DNA of 64,000 nt from Novosphingobium flavum. GTDB taxonomy: Bacteria > Pseudomonadota > Alphaproteobacteria > Sphingomonadales > Sphingomonadaceae. Position 1 is the first letter of the stretch. Each line of letters begins with the position of its first letter. The notes under the pieces were generated by a model. That model had not been told where the DNA came from. It did no database searches and saw only the letters and a program-made list of their open reading frames with translations. The DNA lies in NCBI RefSeq assembly GCF_014230315.1, contig NZ_JACLAW010000006.1, forward strand, positions 186,001 to 250,000. The letters are read 5' to 3'. Both the position numbers and the translations under genes were made by a program. This document shows positions 51,426 to 60,250 of the stretch, in pieces.

Positions 51426-52754
51426 TTATCCTCGTGCGAGTTCCGCGTCCGCAGTTCCTAACTGACGCAGTCGTTCGCGGGCGCCTGCTGCAACCGCCGC
51501 GTGAATTGCTTCGGGAAAATGCTTCGGGAGTAAGCGCTCAACCGCTGCAAAGGCCTCGTCGAACGCCTCCCGGATTTCGTCGATGGCCTGGCCGATGAGT
51601 TGAACCGGGAGCCCGGCGGCGCGTCCCGTCTCGACGAAGTGGCGTCCGTGAATGTCGAAGATCCGATATTTTCGGGAATTGCCGACAGCCATCGCCAGCT
51701 TGAGCTGCTTCCGCTGGATTTGATGAGCATCCAGGCTCGGCTGCGCGGTTAAAACATCGTAGAATGGCGTCATGCGAAAACGGCCGCCGGGCGCCAGGAA
51801 GATACTGAAATTCTTGGCATGGCCGTCAGTCGCGCCGATCAGCCAGAACAACAGTTGTGATTTGAAGAACGCCAGCCGGTCGGCGAACGGATCGTCGCTT
51901 CCCGCCAGAAGTTCGGCGATCCTGGTTATGCCGGGGCCGCCTTCGCTCTCGTATTTATTGGTGGGAGCGACGGAAAGTGCTTGGCAGGCATCTTCCTGCG
52001 GCAGGCGGAGCAGCCTGCCATCCTTGGTCCAGCGCCGGTCGAACCGCGTGATGACCAGAACCTTTGTTGCCCCGAAGGTCGCGATCTCGGCTTCATTTGC
52101 CGGCAGCCCGAACGCTTCCATCAGCTTGAGGCAGTAGAATTCGTTCTCGACGCTGTTCGAGAGGTCGATGCCGTTGGGCAGTTCGCCGATCTGGGGCTTG
52201 AAAATATGTGTTGTTGGCGTCGTCCCGGCCGGCTTCAACCATTTTCCGTCATAGCGAAGCAGTGCGGTCTTTTCCTGGGCGCCAGCCACGGAGATGCGGA
52301 AGTCGTCGTCCTTGTCGAGGCCAAGCGGCGCGCGGGCAAGGTTCGCGAGGATAGCGGCGATCTCGTCCTCGCTTACGGGGACTCCCTCGATTGCCGTTGT
52401 GGGTGGAGGAAGATCATCGACTGCCATGAACTGCAGGGCGCCGACGCAGTCACGGCCGATTTCGCTGAGCAAGCTGAACGCATCGGTGCCCTTGGCCCCG
52501 ACGCGTTCGGCAACTCTCGTCCGGATTGTCCTAGAGTCAGGAAGGAGGTTCTCGAATACGGCTGTGACCCGGTCGCCGAGATAGCGGGTTTCACGAAGCG
52601 GCAAAGAGAGCGACACCGGAATGGCGTGCTCCCAGCCGAGCCAGTTCGCATCATAAGCGAAGTCGATCGCCCCGCTCGACTGCCGCGTCAACCGACCGAC
52701 ATGACGGTTGTTCAGGAAGACATTGAGGGGCGCATGCATGGGCTTCCTCGGCAT
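51426..52754 (-). CDS. hipA: HipA-type toxin kinase
   Basis: The 442-residue kinase has an N-terminal HipA subdomain (FENLLPDSRTIRTRVAERVG), the regulatory-serine loop ISVAGAQEKTALL near residue 155, and the catalytic GATDGHAKNFSIF near residue 308, all intact. HipA-type toxins phosphorylate a glutamyl-tRNA synthetase or similar target. It overlaps the hipB stop by one base and is encoded against the trb operon. A late ICE position suggests an addiction role. Confidence 0.93.
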   Translation of the reverse strand: MPRKPMHAPLNVFLNNRHVGRLTRQSSGAIDFAYDANWLGWEHAIPVSLSLPLRETRYLGDRVTAVFENLLPDSRTIRTRVAERVGAKGTDAFSLLSEIGRDCVGALQFMAVDDLPPPTTAIEGVPVSEDEIAAILANLARAPLGLDKDDDFRISVAGAQEKTALLRYDGKWLKPAGTTPTTHIFKPQIGELPNGIDLSNSVENEFYCLKLMEAFGLPANEAEIATFGATKVLVITRFDRRWTKDGRLLRLPQEDACQALSVAPTNKYESEGGPGITRIAELLAGSDDPFADRLAFFKSQLLFWLIGATDGHAKNFSIFLAPGGRFRMTPFYDVLTAQPSLDAHQIQRKQLKLAMAVGNSRKYRIFDIHGRHFVETGRAAGLPVQLIGQAIDEIREAFDEAFAAVERLLPKHFPEAIHAAVAAGARERLRQLGTADAELARG

Positions 52755-53005
52755 CAGAAGATGTCCTCAATGTCCTTTGCGCTGCTCTTCGAGCGGGGGG
52801 CGACCGTCAGTTCGACATCCAGTGCCGCCAGCACGGCGCAAAGAGTTTCGACCCTCGTCGCGCCGTGGCCTCCTTCGATCTGCGAGATCGTCGCCTGTCG
52901 AAGGCCCGCCTTGGCGGCAAGCTGCGTTTGGCTAAGCTTGGCAAGCGTGCGATAGCGCCGCAGCACTTCGCCGAGTTGCCTGGGAGTTCGTGCGATCTGG
53001 GTCAT
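52754..53005 (-). CDS. hipB: HipB-type antitoxin repressor
   Basis: The 83-residue protein has a Cro/C1-type helix-turn-helix (LGEVLRRYRTLAKLSQTQLA, then LRQATISQIEGGHGATR). Its ATG at 53005 is preceded by GGAGA; the longer in-frame start at 53053 runs through the operator array and is unlikely. It neutralises HipA and represses its own promoter. Confidence 0.92.
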   Translation of the reverse strand: MTQIARTPRQLGEVLRRYRTLAKLSQTQLAAKAGLRQATISQIEGGHGATRVETLCAVLAALDVELTVAPRSKSSAKDIEDIF

Positions 53006-53025
53006 TGGATTCTCCGATGACCTGC

Positions 53026-53116
53026 ATATACGCCAAGTGAGATAAATTTTCAATATACGATGTGGCGTATATCTAGTAATTATACGTCAATTTGTATATA
53101 CTGAGGGTATGCGCCA
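53026..53116. promoter_or_regulatory. HipB operator array
   Basis: ATATACGCCA (53026-53035) and its perfect complement TGGCGTATAT (53063-53072) face each other upstream of hipB, with further half-sites TATACGTCA (53081-53089) and TATGCGCCA (53108-53116). Regular repeats of one motif in front of a HipB gene indicate cooperative autorepression. Confidence 0.7.
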
Positions 53117-53388
53117 TGTGAGATAGTCTCCGGGCAGATGGAGCTATCGGGCATCAGGCCAACCCGCATTCGAGTCCTCTTTCGCGAAGGGGCGGCGATG
53201 GGCAGAGCCCATCGCCGCCTTCGGTTCAATCCTCCGCGATCGTTCTGGAATTAGACGCTTCTGAGCCGGAGCCTCGTTTCCCCAGAGACGACTGATACGT
53301 CCCCAGAAACAATCTGACATATCCGTCGCGCCTTTGTCAGTCTTGGCCCGCCCGAGAGCGACTGAGTCGCATATATGCCGGAGGCCCA
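53117..53388. other. intergenic region, no gene supported
   Basis: A reverse-strand frame (53144-53398) has no recognisable domain and an atypical composition. Nothing else is seen before the traG fragment. Confidence 0.35.
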
Positions 53389-53502
53389 ATGACACCAACG
53401 CCGTTTCCGATTGGCCAGATCATTGCCATGCCGGCGAACCTTCTCGCAGGTATTTGGTTTGTGCTTGATTGGATGTCACCGACACTGCGGTGGCAGGAAT
53501 GA
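53389..53502 (+). pseudogene. 5' remnant of a second traG/virD4 gene
   Basis: Thirty-seven codons from an ATG at 53389 read MTPTPFPIGQIIAMPANLLAG then IWFVLDW, matching the traG N-terminus (MTPTKLLIGQIIVVFAIVLAG then VWFATQW) at most key positions, and then stop. The GGAGGCCC ribosome binding region is also shared with traG. The divergence shows it comes from a different ICE lineage. It may persist because it leads, by an ATGA overlap, into the excisionase-like gene. Confidence 0.6.
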
Positions 53503-53693
53503 TCGAGCGGGCGTGGGAGCAGAAGATCGAGCCGCTCACGGTGCGCATCTCCACTGCGGTCCGGATAACCGGACTTAGCCGTTCTCGCATCTACGAGTTG
53601 ATCCAGTCCGGCGATCTTGAAGCGGTCAAGGTGGGGCGCGCGACGCTGGTTAATTACCGGAGCTTGAAAGGCCTTACGCAGATTGAGCGTTAA
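53499..53693 (+). CDS. excisionase-like helix-turn-helix protein
   Basis: The 64-residue product has the MerR/AlpA-like DNA-binding pattern VRITGLSRSRIYELIQSGDLEAVKVG followed by the wing VNYRSLKG. Small proteins of this type next to an integrase act as excisionases or regulators. Its ATG overlaps the stop of the traG remnant (ATGA). Confidence 0.7.
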   Translation: MIERAWEQKIEPLTVRISTAVRITGLSRSRIYELIQSGDLEAVKVGRATLVNYRSLKGLTQIER

Positions 53694-53836
53694 CTCGGCT
53701 CGCAGCATTGCATCGACGGGCAGCAGCACTTCGAGAAGTCGCCTTTAAGTCCGGCTTTGGCGGACTAATCGGCATTTTCATAAAGCAGCAGGCGACGCAG
53801 AAGCGTGCTGATGGGCGGCTGAGGGAAAGGCCATGC

Positions 53837-53874
53837 CCCTACAGGGCATAAAGGTGGTATTATGCCCTGTAGGG
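53837..53874. repeat. 15-bp perfect inverted repeat at the integrase 3' end
   Basis: CCCTACAGGGCATAA (53837-53851) and TTATGCCCTGTAGGG (53860-53874) are perfect complements around an eight-base spacer. It lies 11 bases after the integrase stop and could be a terminator without U-tract or an operator for a regulator of excision. Confidence 0.6.
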
Positions 53875-53884
53875 AATAAGCGGC

Positions 53885-55159
53885 TTACCGTCTGGGGCGG
53901 CCGCGCGGACGCCCGGCCTTTGGTTTCCTCACCTTTGAATTGCCGGAAGCGGTTTTGGGAGCTCTTGGCGCCTCTGCAGTATCACGCAGGCCGTCCAGGT
54001 AGTCCGACCAGTGCTGCATCATGGCGACACGCTCGTCCCAATACTCGCCGCGCGCATAGGCACGACGCACCGCCGAGGTATCCTGATGGGCAAGTTGCCG
54101 CTCGATCGCGTCCGGATTCCACTGGCCCATTTCGTTGAGCAACGTTGCCGCCATCGCCCGGAAGCCATGGGCGGTCATTTCCCCACTTTCATATCCTAGT
54201 CGCCGGAGTGCCTGGTTGACGCCGTTCTCGGACATGGGCCGCCTCGGACTTCCCATGCACGGGAACAGATGTTGGCGGTGGCCGGTGATTTCGCGCAGTT
54301 CCTCGATCATTGCCAGTACCTGTCGGGACAGCGGTACCCGGTGCGGTCGTCGCATCTTCATTTTCTCGACAGGAATCGACCAGATCGCCTTTTCGACATC
54401 GATCTCGGCCCATTCGGCCTGCCGAAGTTCACCGGGTCGTACGAACAGATGTGGAGACAGTCGCAAGGCCATTCGCGTCACCGCCTGTCCGGTATAGCCG
54501 TCCATGGTCTTCAGGAGGATGCCGACCTCATGGGGATCGATGATCGCTGCGTGATGTACAGCCTTGGGCGTTGTCAGCGCACCGCGCAGGTCGGCGGCCA
54601 CATCGCGGTCGCAGCGTGCCGTCGCAATTCCGTAGCGAAAGACGCGGCTCAGCACGCTCCGCATGCGGCGAGCGCTCTCATAGCGACCGTTTGTTTCCAC
54701 CTTGCGCAGGACGGCGAGTGCCTCATGCGGGGTGATGCCATCAATCGGATGCGAACCGATCAACGGATAAGCCATGTTCAGGAGCCAACGGACCTTCTCG
54801 AGCGTAACTGCGGCTCGCCCCTCGCGCTCGCACTTGGCGATCCATTCCTGCGCAACTTCCTTGAACGAGGTGGCCGCGGCGAACTTTGCCGTGACCTTTG
54901 CCCGCTTCTTTTCCAGGACAGGGTCGATGCCGGCGGCGAGCGCCTTTCGTGCATCGTCGCGGCGGGCGCGGGCTTCGGCCAGGCTGATATCCGGCCAAGG
55001 GCCGATATGCAGCGTCTTCTGCTTACCGAGATAGCGGAAGTTCATTCGCCAAAGCTTCGAGCCATTGGGTCGGACCGCGAGGTGCAAGCCTTGAGAGTCG
55101 GAGAGGTTGTATGCCTTGGCCGCCGGCTTGGCGGAGGAGACCTGGATATGCGTCAGCAT
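53885..55159 (-). CDS. int: P4-type tyrosine integrase of the ICE
   Basis: From the ATG at 55159 the protein has 424 residues. The N-terminal DUF4102 arm-binding domain (YNLSDSQGLHLAVRPNGSKLW) leads to the core-binding and catalytic domains with RPGELRQAEWAEID (Arg), HRVPLSR, HGFRAMAATLL and LAHQDTSAVRRAYARGEYW (Tyr). A basic tail follows. Such integrases insert elements at tRNA 3' ends; a tRNA-Leu gene lies 178 bases upstream of the start. The longer start at 55213 lacks domain support. Confidence 0.93.
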   Translation of the reverse strand: MLTHIQVSSAKPAAKAYNLSDSQGLHLAVRPNGSKLWRMNFRYLGKQKTLHIGPWPDISLAEARARRDDARKALAAGIDPVLEKKRAKVTAKFAAATSFKEVAQEWIAKCEREGRAAVTLEKVRWLLNMAYPLIGSHPIDGITPHEALAVLRKVETNGRYESARRMRSVLSRVFRYGIATARCDRDVAADLRGALTTPKAVHHAAIIDPHEVGILLKTMDGYTGQAVTRMALRLSPHLFVRPGELRQAEWAEIDVEKAIWSIPVEKMKMRRPHRVPLSRQVLAMIEELREITGHRQHLFPCMGSPRRPMSENGVNQALRRLGYESGEMTAHGFRAMAATLLNEMGQWNPDAIERQLAHQDTSAVRRAYARGEYWDERVAMMQHWSDYLDGLRDTAEAPRAPKTASGNSKVRKPKAGRPRGRPRR

Positions 55160-55337
55160 CGTGTTCGTCCCAGCTTGGCCGGGCCGATACAGGACCAACA
55201 AAAACACCAACAAAGTGATGGTCTTTTGCTGGATTCCGGTGGATCAGCCCGGACGGTTGTCGGGCGATTTTCCGTTGAAAAATGCTGTAAAACCAGCCGC
55301 TTGCTGGACGCCTCTGGACGTATCCAGAGACGAAAAG

Positions 55338-55426
55338 TGGTGCCCAGAAGAGGACTCGAACCTCCACGCCCTTGCGAGCGCCAGCACCTGAAGCTGGTGC
55401 GTCTACCAATTCCGCCATCTGGGCAC
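55338..55426 (-). tRNA. tRNA-Leu(CAG)
   Basis: The reverse strand folds as a class II tRNA: acceptor stem GTGCCCA/TGGGCAC, D-arm TGGTAGACGC, anticodon stem CCAGC/GCTGG with loop TTCAGGT (anticodon CAG at 55388-55390), a long variable arm GCGCTCGCAAGGGCGT and T-arm GTTCGAGTCC. The CCA end is encoded. Its 3' end faces the integrase and is the likely attachment site. Confidence 0.95.
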
Positions 55427-55513
55427 GGTGTGCAGCGCTCAGTTGCTCTGCACCGGGTAGGAGCGCGCCTCTATGCGAGGGGGATCAGCCTGTCAACACA
55501 CCTCGCGCCGAAA

Positions 55514-56095
55514 TTATTTCGCCTCGGCGATCAGCGCGCTGGCTTCGGCGCTGGCCCAGTCGTTTTCGCCGACGAAACGCCACACTTCTCGGCCGTGGCT
55601 GTCATAGAGCACGGTCGTCGGCAGGGTTCCGGTCATGTAGTGAAAGGCCAGCTGGTTTTCCGGGTCGAGCCACGGTTCGAGCTTGGCCAGCCCCTTGTCG
55701 GTCAGGAACTGGCCGACCTTGGCCGGCTCGGCCGAATCCTGCGAAACGGTCAGCACCCGCACTTTGCCCGCCTTGGCCAGGGCGTCGAGCGTCGGCAGCT
55801 CCTTGATGCACGGCGCGCACCAGGTCGCCCACAGGTTGATCAGCAGTGGCTTGCTCCCCAGCGAGGCGAGGGCGAGCTTGCCCCCCTTGGGGTCGGCGAA
55901 GGTGAAGTCGGGCAGCGCCGCGCCCTTGTGGCTGCGGTCCGCGCCCTTGGTGGGGGCGGCATCGGCCGCTTGCGTCGTACCGCTGGCCTGCGCCGCCGGT
56001 TGCGCGCCGTCGCCACTTTGCCTATCGCACCCCGCGAGATTCAGCGCGGAAAGCGCGGCGAGACCAAGGACAGCAGGCTTGAGCGAGCGGGACAA
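55514..56095 (-). CDS. TlpA-like lipoprotein thioredoxin
   Basis: The product of about 193 residues begins with a lipoprotein signal (lipobox LNLAGC), an Ala/Gln-rich linker and a thioredoxin-fold domain with [15 protein letters not shown], the CxxC disulfide motif WCAPC, and [10 protein letters not shown] with the cis-proline. It reduces or oxidises envelope thiols, for example in cytochrome c maturation. No ATG fits; a TTG at 56095 gives the signal sequence. Its start overlaps the argH start on the other strand. Confidence 0.82.
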   Translation of the reverse strand: MSRSLKPAVLGLAALSALNLAGCDRQSGDGAQPAAQASGTTQAADAAPTKGADRSHKGAALPDFTFADPKGGKLALASLGSKPLLINLWATWCAPCIKELPTLDALAKAGKVRVLTVSQDSAEPAKVGQFLTDKGLAKLEPWLDPENQLAFHYMTGTLPTTVLYDSHGREVWRFVGENDWASAEASALIAEAK

Positions 56096-57491
56096 CAGCA
56101 AGACGGGCTCCAACCAGATGTGGGGTGGCAGGTTTGCCGAGGGGCCCTCGGCGATCATGCGCGAGATAAATGCCTCGATCCCCTTCGACAAGGCACTGTG
56201 GCGGCAGGACATCGCCGCCTCCAAGGCCCATGTCGCCATGCTCGGCGCGCAGGGCATCGTCTCGGCCGAGGATGCGGCCACGATTTCCGGCGGCTTGGAC
56301 CAGGTTGCCGCCGAATACGAGGTCTCCGGAGTTCCCGAGAACTGGGATCTCGAGGACATCCACATGACAACGGAAAGCCGCCTTGCCGAACTGGTCGGCC
56401 CGGCCGCTGGGCGCCTCCACACCGCGCGCAGCCGCAACGACCAGGTGGCGACCGACTTCCGCCTCTGGGTGCGCGACGCGATGGACCAGGCCGATGCCGG
56501 CCTCGAAGCCTTGCAGAAGGCGCTGGTCATCCGCGCGGACGAGCACACCGCCTCGATCATGCCCGGCTTCACCCATCTGCAGACCGCGCAGCCCGTCACC
56601 CTTGGTCACCACCTGATGGCCTATTACGAGATGGCGGGCCGAGACCGTTCGCGTTTCGCCGATGCCCGCGCGCGGATGAACCGTTCGCCGCTCGGCGCGG
56701 CGGCGCTGGCCGGCACCGGCTTCCCGATCGACCGGCACATGACCGCGCGCGCGCTCGGCTTCGACGGGCCGACCGCCAACAGCCTCGATTCGGTGTCGGA
56801 CCGCGATTTCGCGCTCGATTACCTGATGGCGGCCAGCCAGTGCGCGCTGCACCTCTCGCGCCTCGCCGAGGAGTTCATTATCTGGGCGAGCCAGCCGTTC
56901 GGCTTCGTCCGCCTGCCTGACGCGCTGTCGACCGGCAGCTCGATCATGCCGCAGAAGAAGAACCCCGACGCGGCCGAGCTGGTGCGCGGCCACTCGGGCC
57001 GGATCGTGGGCTGCCTCACCAGCCTGATGATCACGATGAAGGGCCTGCCGCTGGCCTATTCGAAGGACATGCAGGACGACAAGCCGCCGGTGTTCGAGGC
57101 GGCGGGCCTGCTCACGCTGTGCCTTGCTGCGATGACCGGGATGGTCGAGCAGACCACCTTCCGCACCGACCGGATGCGCGCCGCCGCCGAACTCGGCTAT
57201 GCCACGGCGACCGATCTGGCCGACTGGCTGGTGCGCCAGGCCAATATCCCCTTCCGCGAGGCGCACCACATCACCGGCTCGGCGGTGAAGCTGGCCGAAA
57301 GCCGCGGCGTCGCGCTCGATCAGCTCGCGCTGGATGATCTCACGGCGATCGATCCCCGGATCGACGAGCGGGTCTATGCTGCGCTCTCGGTCGAGGCTTC
57401 GGTGGCGGCGCGCGCCTCCTATGGCGGAACCGCGCCGGAACAGGTATCTGAGCGCGTGGCCGAAGCGCGCCGGGCGCTGGGCCTGGCGTGA
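56079..57491 (+). CDS. argH: argininosuccinate lyase
   Basis: ArgH cleaves argininosuccinate to arginine and fumarate in the cytoplasm. Signatures are [13 protein letters not shown] at the start, [16 protein letters not shown] and the family signature [19 protein letters not shown] near residue 290. A TTG at 56079 with AAGGA eight bases upstream gives 470 residues, normal for the family; the ATG at 56118 is too far inside the conserved start. Its 5' end overlaps the divergent tlpA start by 17 bases. The downstream lipoprotein and lysA follow closely. Confidence 0.93.
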   Translation: MSERDNSKTGSNQMWGGRFAEGPSAIMREINASIPFDKALWRQDIAASKAHVAMLGAQGIVSAEDAATISGGLDQVAAEYEVSGVPENWDLEDIHMTTESRLAELVGPAAGRLHTARSRNDQVATDFRLWVRDAMDQADAGLEALQKALVIRADEHTASIMPGFTHLQTAQPVTLGHHLMAYYEMAGRDRSRFADARARMNRSPLGAAALAGTGFPIDRHMTARALGFDGPTANSLDSVSDRDFALDYLMAASQCALHLSRLAEEFIIWASQPFGFVRLPDALSTGSSIMPQKKNPDAAELVRGHSGRIVGCLTSLMITMKGLPLAYSKDMQDDKPPVFEAAGLLTLCLAAMTGMVEQTTFRTDRMRAAAELGYATATDLADWLVRQANIPFREAHHITGSAVKLAESRGVALDQLALDDLTAIDPRIDERVYAALSVEASVAARASYGGTAPEQVSERVAEARRALGLA

Positions 57492-57511
57492 CCGGGCGCC
57501 GGAAGGACTCT

Positions 57512-57760
57512 ATGCCGATGTACCGCATGGCCGTGCCGCTTGCCCTTGCCGCCCTGCTCGCGGGCTGCGGCCAGTCGGCCGAGCTGAAACCGCGCGCCGG
57601 GCAGCAGCTCCCGGCCGCGCCCTATGGCCGCGACGACCGCCCCGGCGCCAACCAGCTTCTCGCCCCGCGCACGCAGGACATGCCGCAGCGCTCCGATGAA
57701 TTGCGCAGCCGTTCGGAAGACCGGCAGGACGATCCCTTCGACCTGCCGCCGCAAGGCTGA
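57512..57760 (+). CDS. short lipoprotein between argH and lysA
   Basis: The 82-residue product has a lipoprotein signal (PLALAALLAGCGQ) and a Pro/Gln/Arg-rich, low-complexity mature part. The argH-lipoprotein-lysA order is common in proteobacteria and alphaproteobacteria (LptM/YifL-like lipoproteins that help the LptD translocon fold, from family knowledge). ATG at 57512 follows GGAAGGA. Assignment to LptM is tentative because the mature sequence is short. Confidence 0.7.
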   Translation: MPMYRMAVPLALAALLAGCGQSAELKPRAGQQLPAAPYGRDDRPGANQLLAPRTQDMPQRSDELRSRSEDRQDDPFDLPPQG

Positions 57761-57787
57761 AACCGCTAGACCCCACACAGGGACACC

Positions 57788-59047
57788 ATGGATCATTTCG
57801 AACTCAGGAACGGCGTGCTGCACGCCGAAGACGTGCCGGTTCCGGCCATTGCCCAGGCCGTCGGCACCCCGGTCTACATCTATTCGCGCGCCACGCTGAC
57901 GCGCCACGCCCGCGTGTTCCTCGAAGGGCTCGCGGCGCTGCCGAAGAAGCACGTCGCCTTCGCGGTGAAGTCCAACCCCAATGTCGCCGTGCTGCGCGTT
58001 CTTGCGCGTGAGGGGCTGGGCGCGGACGTCGTCTCGGGCGGCGAGATGGAGCGGGCGCTTGCCGCCGGCGTCGCGCCAGAGGGCATCGTCTTTTCCGGTG
58101 TTGGCAAGACCGCGGCGGAAATGCTGCGCGGGCTGGAAGCGGGGATCGGCCAGTTCAATCTCGAGAGCGAGGAAGAGGGTGTCGAGCTCGCCCAGATCGC
58201 GGCGGCCCACGGGTTCACCGCGCGGGCCGCGCTCAGGGTCAATCCCGATGTCGATGCCGAAACGCACGGCAAGATCTCGACCGGCAAGGCCGAGAACAAG
58301 TTCGGCGTGCCCTTCGATCGCGCCGCCGGGATCTATGGCCGCCTCGCCGCCCTACCGGGGATCGAGATGCGCGGCCTTGCCGTCCACATCGGCAGCCAGC
58401 TCGCGAAGCTCGATCCGCTTGAGGCGGCTTTCGTGCGCATGGGCGAACTGATGCGCGAGGTCCGCGCGCAGGGCGATGCGATCACCCACATGGATCTCGG
58501 CGGCGGCGTCGGCGTGCCTTACAAGGCGGGTGAGGTCTTCCCCAGCCCGGCTGAATATGGCGCCATGGTCGCGCGCGTCACGGCGGACTGGGACGTGACC
58601 CTGATGTTCGAGCCGGGCCGCGTGATCAGCGGCAATGCCGGGGTGCTGGTCACCCAGGTGGTGCGGGTCAAGCCGGGCGTCTCGGCGCCGTTCGTGATCG
58701 TCGATGCGGCGATGAACGACCTGGCCCGCCCGGCGCTCTACGATGCCTGGCACGATTTCATCGCGGCCGAGCCCAATGGCGCCACGATGGTCGCCAACAT
58801 TGTCGGCCCGATCTGCGAGACGTCCGACACTTTCGCCATGGGCCGCACGATCGACGCGGTCGGCCCCGGCGACCTTGCCGTGTTCCGCACCGCCGGCGCC
58901 TACGGCGCGACCATGGCCAACACCTACAACAGCCGCGCGCTGGTGCCTGAGGTGATGGTCGATGGCGACAAGTGGGCGATCGTGGCCGAGCGCATCCAGC
59001 CCGCCACGATCCTCGCCGCCGAACAGGTGCCGGACTGGCTGGACTGA
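57788..59047 (+). CDS. lysA: diaminopimelate decarboxylase
   Basis: LysA decarboxylates meso-diaminopimelate to lysine using pyridoxal phosphate. The PLP lysine lies in FAVKSNPNVAVLRVL near residue 60, HIGSQL near residue 200, GGGVGVPYKAGE near 240, EPGRVISGNAG near 275 and GPICETSDTFAMGR near 345. The 419 residues are full length. AGGGA precedes the ATG. It shares a direction with argH and the lipoprotein and likely an operon. Confidence 0.95.
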   Translation: MDHFELRNGVLHAEDVPVPAIAQAVGTPVYIYSRATLTRHARVFLEGLAALPKKHVAFAVKSNPNVAVLRVLAREGLGADVVSGGEMERALAAGVAPEGIVFSGVGKTAAEMLRGLEAGIGQFNLESEEEGVELAQIAAAHGFTARAALRVNPDVDAETHGKISTGKAENKFGVPFDRAAGIYGRLAALPGIEMRGLAVHIGSQLAKLDPLEAAFVRMGELMREVRAQGDAITHMDLGGGVGVPYKAGEVFPSPAEYGAMVARVTADWDVTLMFEPGRVISGNAGVLVTQVVRVKPGVSAPFVIVDAAMNDLARPALYDAWHDFIAAEPNGATMVANIVGPICETSDTFAMGRTIDAVGPGDLAVFRTAGAYGATMANTYNSRALVPEVMVDGDKWAIVAERIQPATILAAEQVPDWLD

Positions 59048-59138
59048 GGGGAAACTCTCCGCCAGTTTCCGGCCCGATTACCAACCCGCCCGGGCTGAGC
59101 CTGTAGCAGCCCGGGCGCCACTCGCCGGAGCCGCGACG

Positions 59139-59930
59139 ATGGACACGCTTCCGCTCTACCACCGCCTGACCGGCCAGCCCGTGATCGTGCTCGGCGGCGG
59201 CGAGGCGGCCGAGGCCAAGCGGCGGCTGGTCACGCGCGCCGGGGCCGAAGTGGTGGACGATCTCCAGGCCGGGATCGATCGTGGCGCCCGTCTCGCCTTC
59301 ATCGCGCACGGGAGCGAGGAGGAGGCCCGGGCCGACGCGATCCGCGCCCACGGCGCCGGGCTCCTCGTCAACGTGGTCGATCGCCCGGCGCTGTGCGATT
59401 TCACCGTGCCCAGCCTCCTCGAACGCGGCCCCGTGCTGGTCGCGGTCGGCACCGGCGGGGTCTCGGCCGGCCTTGCCAAGCAATTGCGCCTGCGGCTCGA
59501 GGGCCTGCTGCCCGCCAGCCTCGGCCTGCTCGCCGAACGCCTCGGCGCGGCCCGCACCGCGCTGCGCGCCCGCTTTCCCGCCGCGGCCGACCGCCGCCGC
59601 GCGATCGACGCCGCCCTTGCGCCGGGCGGCCTGCTCGATCCGCTCGACGGAGCCAGCGCCGACCGCGTCGATGGCTGGCTGGCCGGGGCCGCTGCCGCGC
59701 CGGCAGCCCATCACGAAATCCGCCTCGCCAGCGGGGACCCCGACGATCTCACCCTGCGCGCCGCGCGCCTGCTCGGCACGGCCGACGTCGTTGCCTTCGA
59801 GCCGGGTGTTGCCCCGGCGATTCTCCTGCGCGCCCGCGCCGATGCGGTGAACGTGCCGCTTGGCGTGGGGCAGGGGGCAAGCGCGGACCTGTCCGGAACC
59901 GTGGTAATTCTGCGCGCACCAACATCCTGA
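59139..59930 (+). CDS. precorrin-2 dehydrogenase / sirohydrochlorin ferrochelatase domain protein
   Basis: The 263-residue protein has an NAD-binding start VIVLGGGEAAEAKRRLV, FTVPSLLERGPVLVAVGTGG, and the CysG N-terminal-type dimerisation region (LRLRLEGLLPASLGLLAERLG). It converts precorrin-2 toward siroheme. The C-terminal third does not look like a full methyltransferase; it may be a shorter or diverged tail. ATG at 59139 follows GGAG at the right distance. Confidence 0.85.
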   Translation: MDTLPLYHRLTGQPVIVLGGGEAAEAKRRLVTRAGAEVVDDLQAGIDRGARLAFIAHGSEEEARADAIRAHGAGLLVNVVDRPALCDFTVPSLLERGPVLVAVGTGGVSAGLAKQLRLRLEGLLPASLGLLAERLGAARTALRARFPAAADRRRAIDAALAPGGLLDPLDGASADRVDGWLAGAAAAPAAHHEIRLASGDPDDLTLRAARLLGTADVVAFEPGVAPAILLRARADAVNVPLGVGQGASADLSGTVVILRAPTS

Positions 59931-60061
59931 AAAGGCGTGTGAAATGTTGCCGCGCCCGCGCGATTAAAGGGTTTTAATTTCAGTTGATCGCCCCGTTTTG
60001 CGACCAGCCGGTCAGCGGGGCGAACGTGTCCCGCGCCATTCGGCCACTTTGGGGACCAGAC

Positions 60062-60211
60062 ATGAACCTTCCGCAGATCGACGTTTCCGCCCTTCCCAAC
60101 CTTGATGTGATGACCGGCGTGTTCGGCAGCCTTGCTCACAAGGCCGCGCTCGTCTCGGGGGACAGCACCGTCATCATCATCACCTTCCTCTACGACACCT
60201 TCGGCGACTGA
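60062..60211 (+). CDS. 49-residue peptide, candidate modified-peptide precursor
   Basis: The peptide begins MNLPQIDVSALPNLDVMTG and ends DSTVIIITFLYDTFGD. GGGGA lies six bases before the ATG, and the next gene follows 39 bases later. A hydrophilic, helix-prone first half and a hydrophobic, aromatic-rich C-terminal core resemble leader-core peptides. No cysteine is present, which excludes lanthipeptide or thioether types. I do not recognise the family; a ribosomal natural product or signalling peptide is inferred from the operon. Confidence 0.6.
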   Translation: MNLPQIDVSALPNLDVMTGVFGSLAHKAALVSGDSTVIIITFLYDTFGD

Positions 60212-60250
60212 CCGGACCGGCAACCGTCACAGGCCGCGGGGGCGATCGAC

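Larger units (their letters stand above)
39510..55385. mobile_element. right arm of a Tn4371-type ICE inserted at tRNA-Leu
   Basis: The contiguous traG-trbBCDE-trbJ-trbL-trbFGI-DUF2274 module, hipBA, excisionase-like gene and integrase end at the tRNA-Leu gene, the usual P4-type insertion site. The left end is not identifiable: no second copy of the tRNA 3' end was found in the window. The relaxase is represented only by a remnant (31746-31934), and replication/partition genes are missing. The defence island to the left is probably its cargo. Confidence 0.7.

Noticed and set aside
53144..53398. Reverse-strand frame of 84 codons before the excisionase-like gene
   Set aside because: No domain, weak start, and it runs into the ribosome binding site of the traG remnant on the other strand.
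57760..57788. Lysine riboswitch before lysA
   Set aside because: Only 27 bases separate the genes, far too short.
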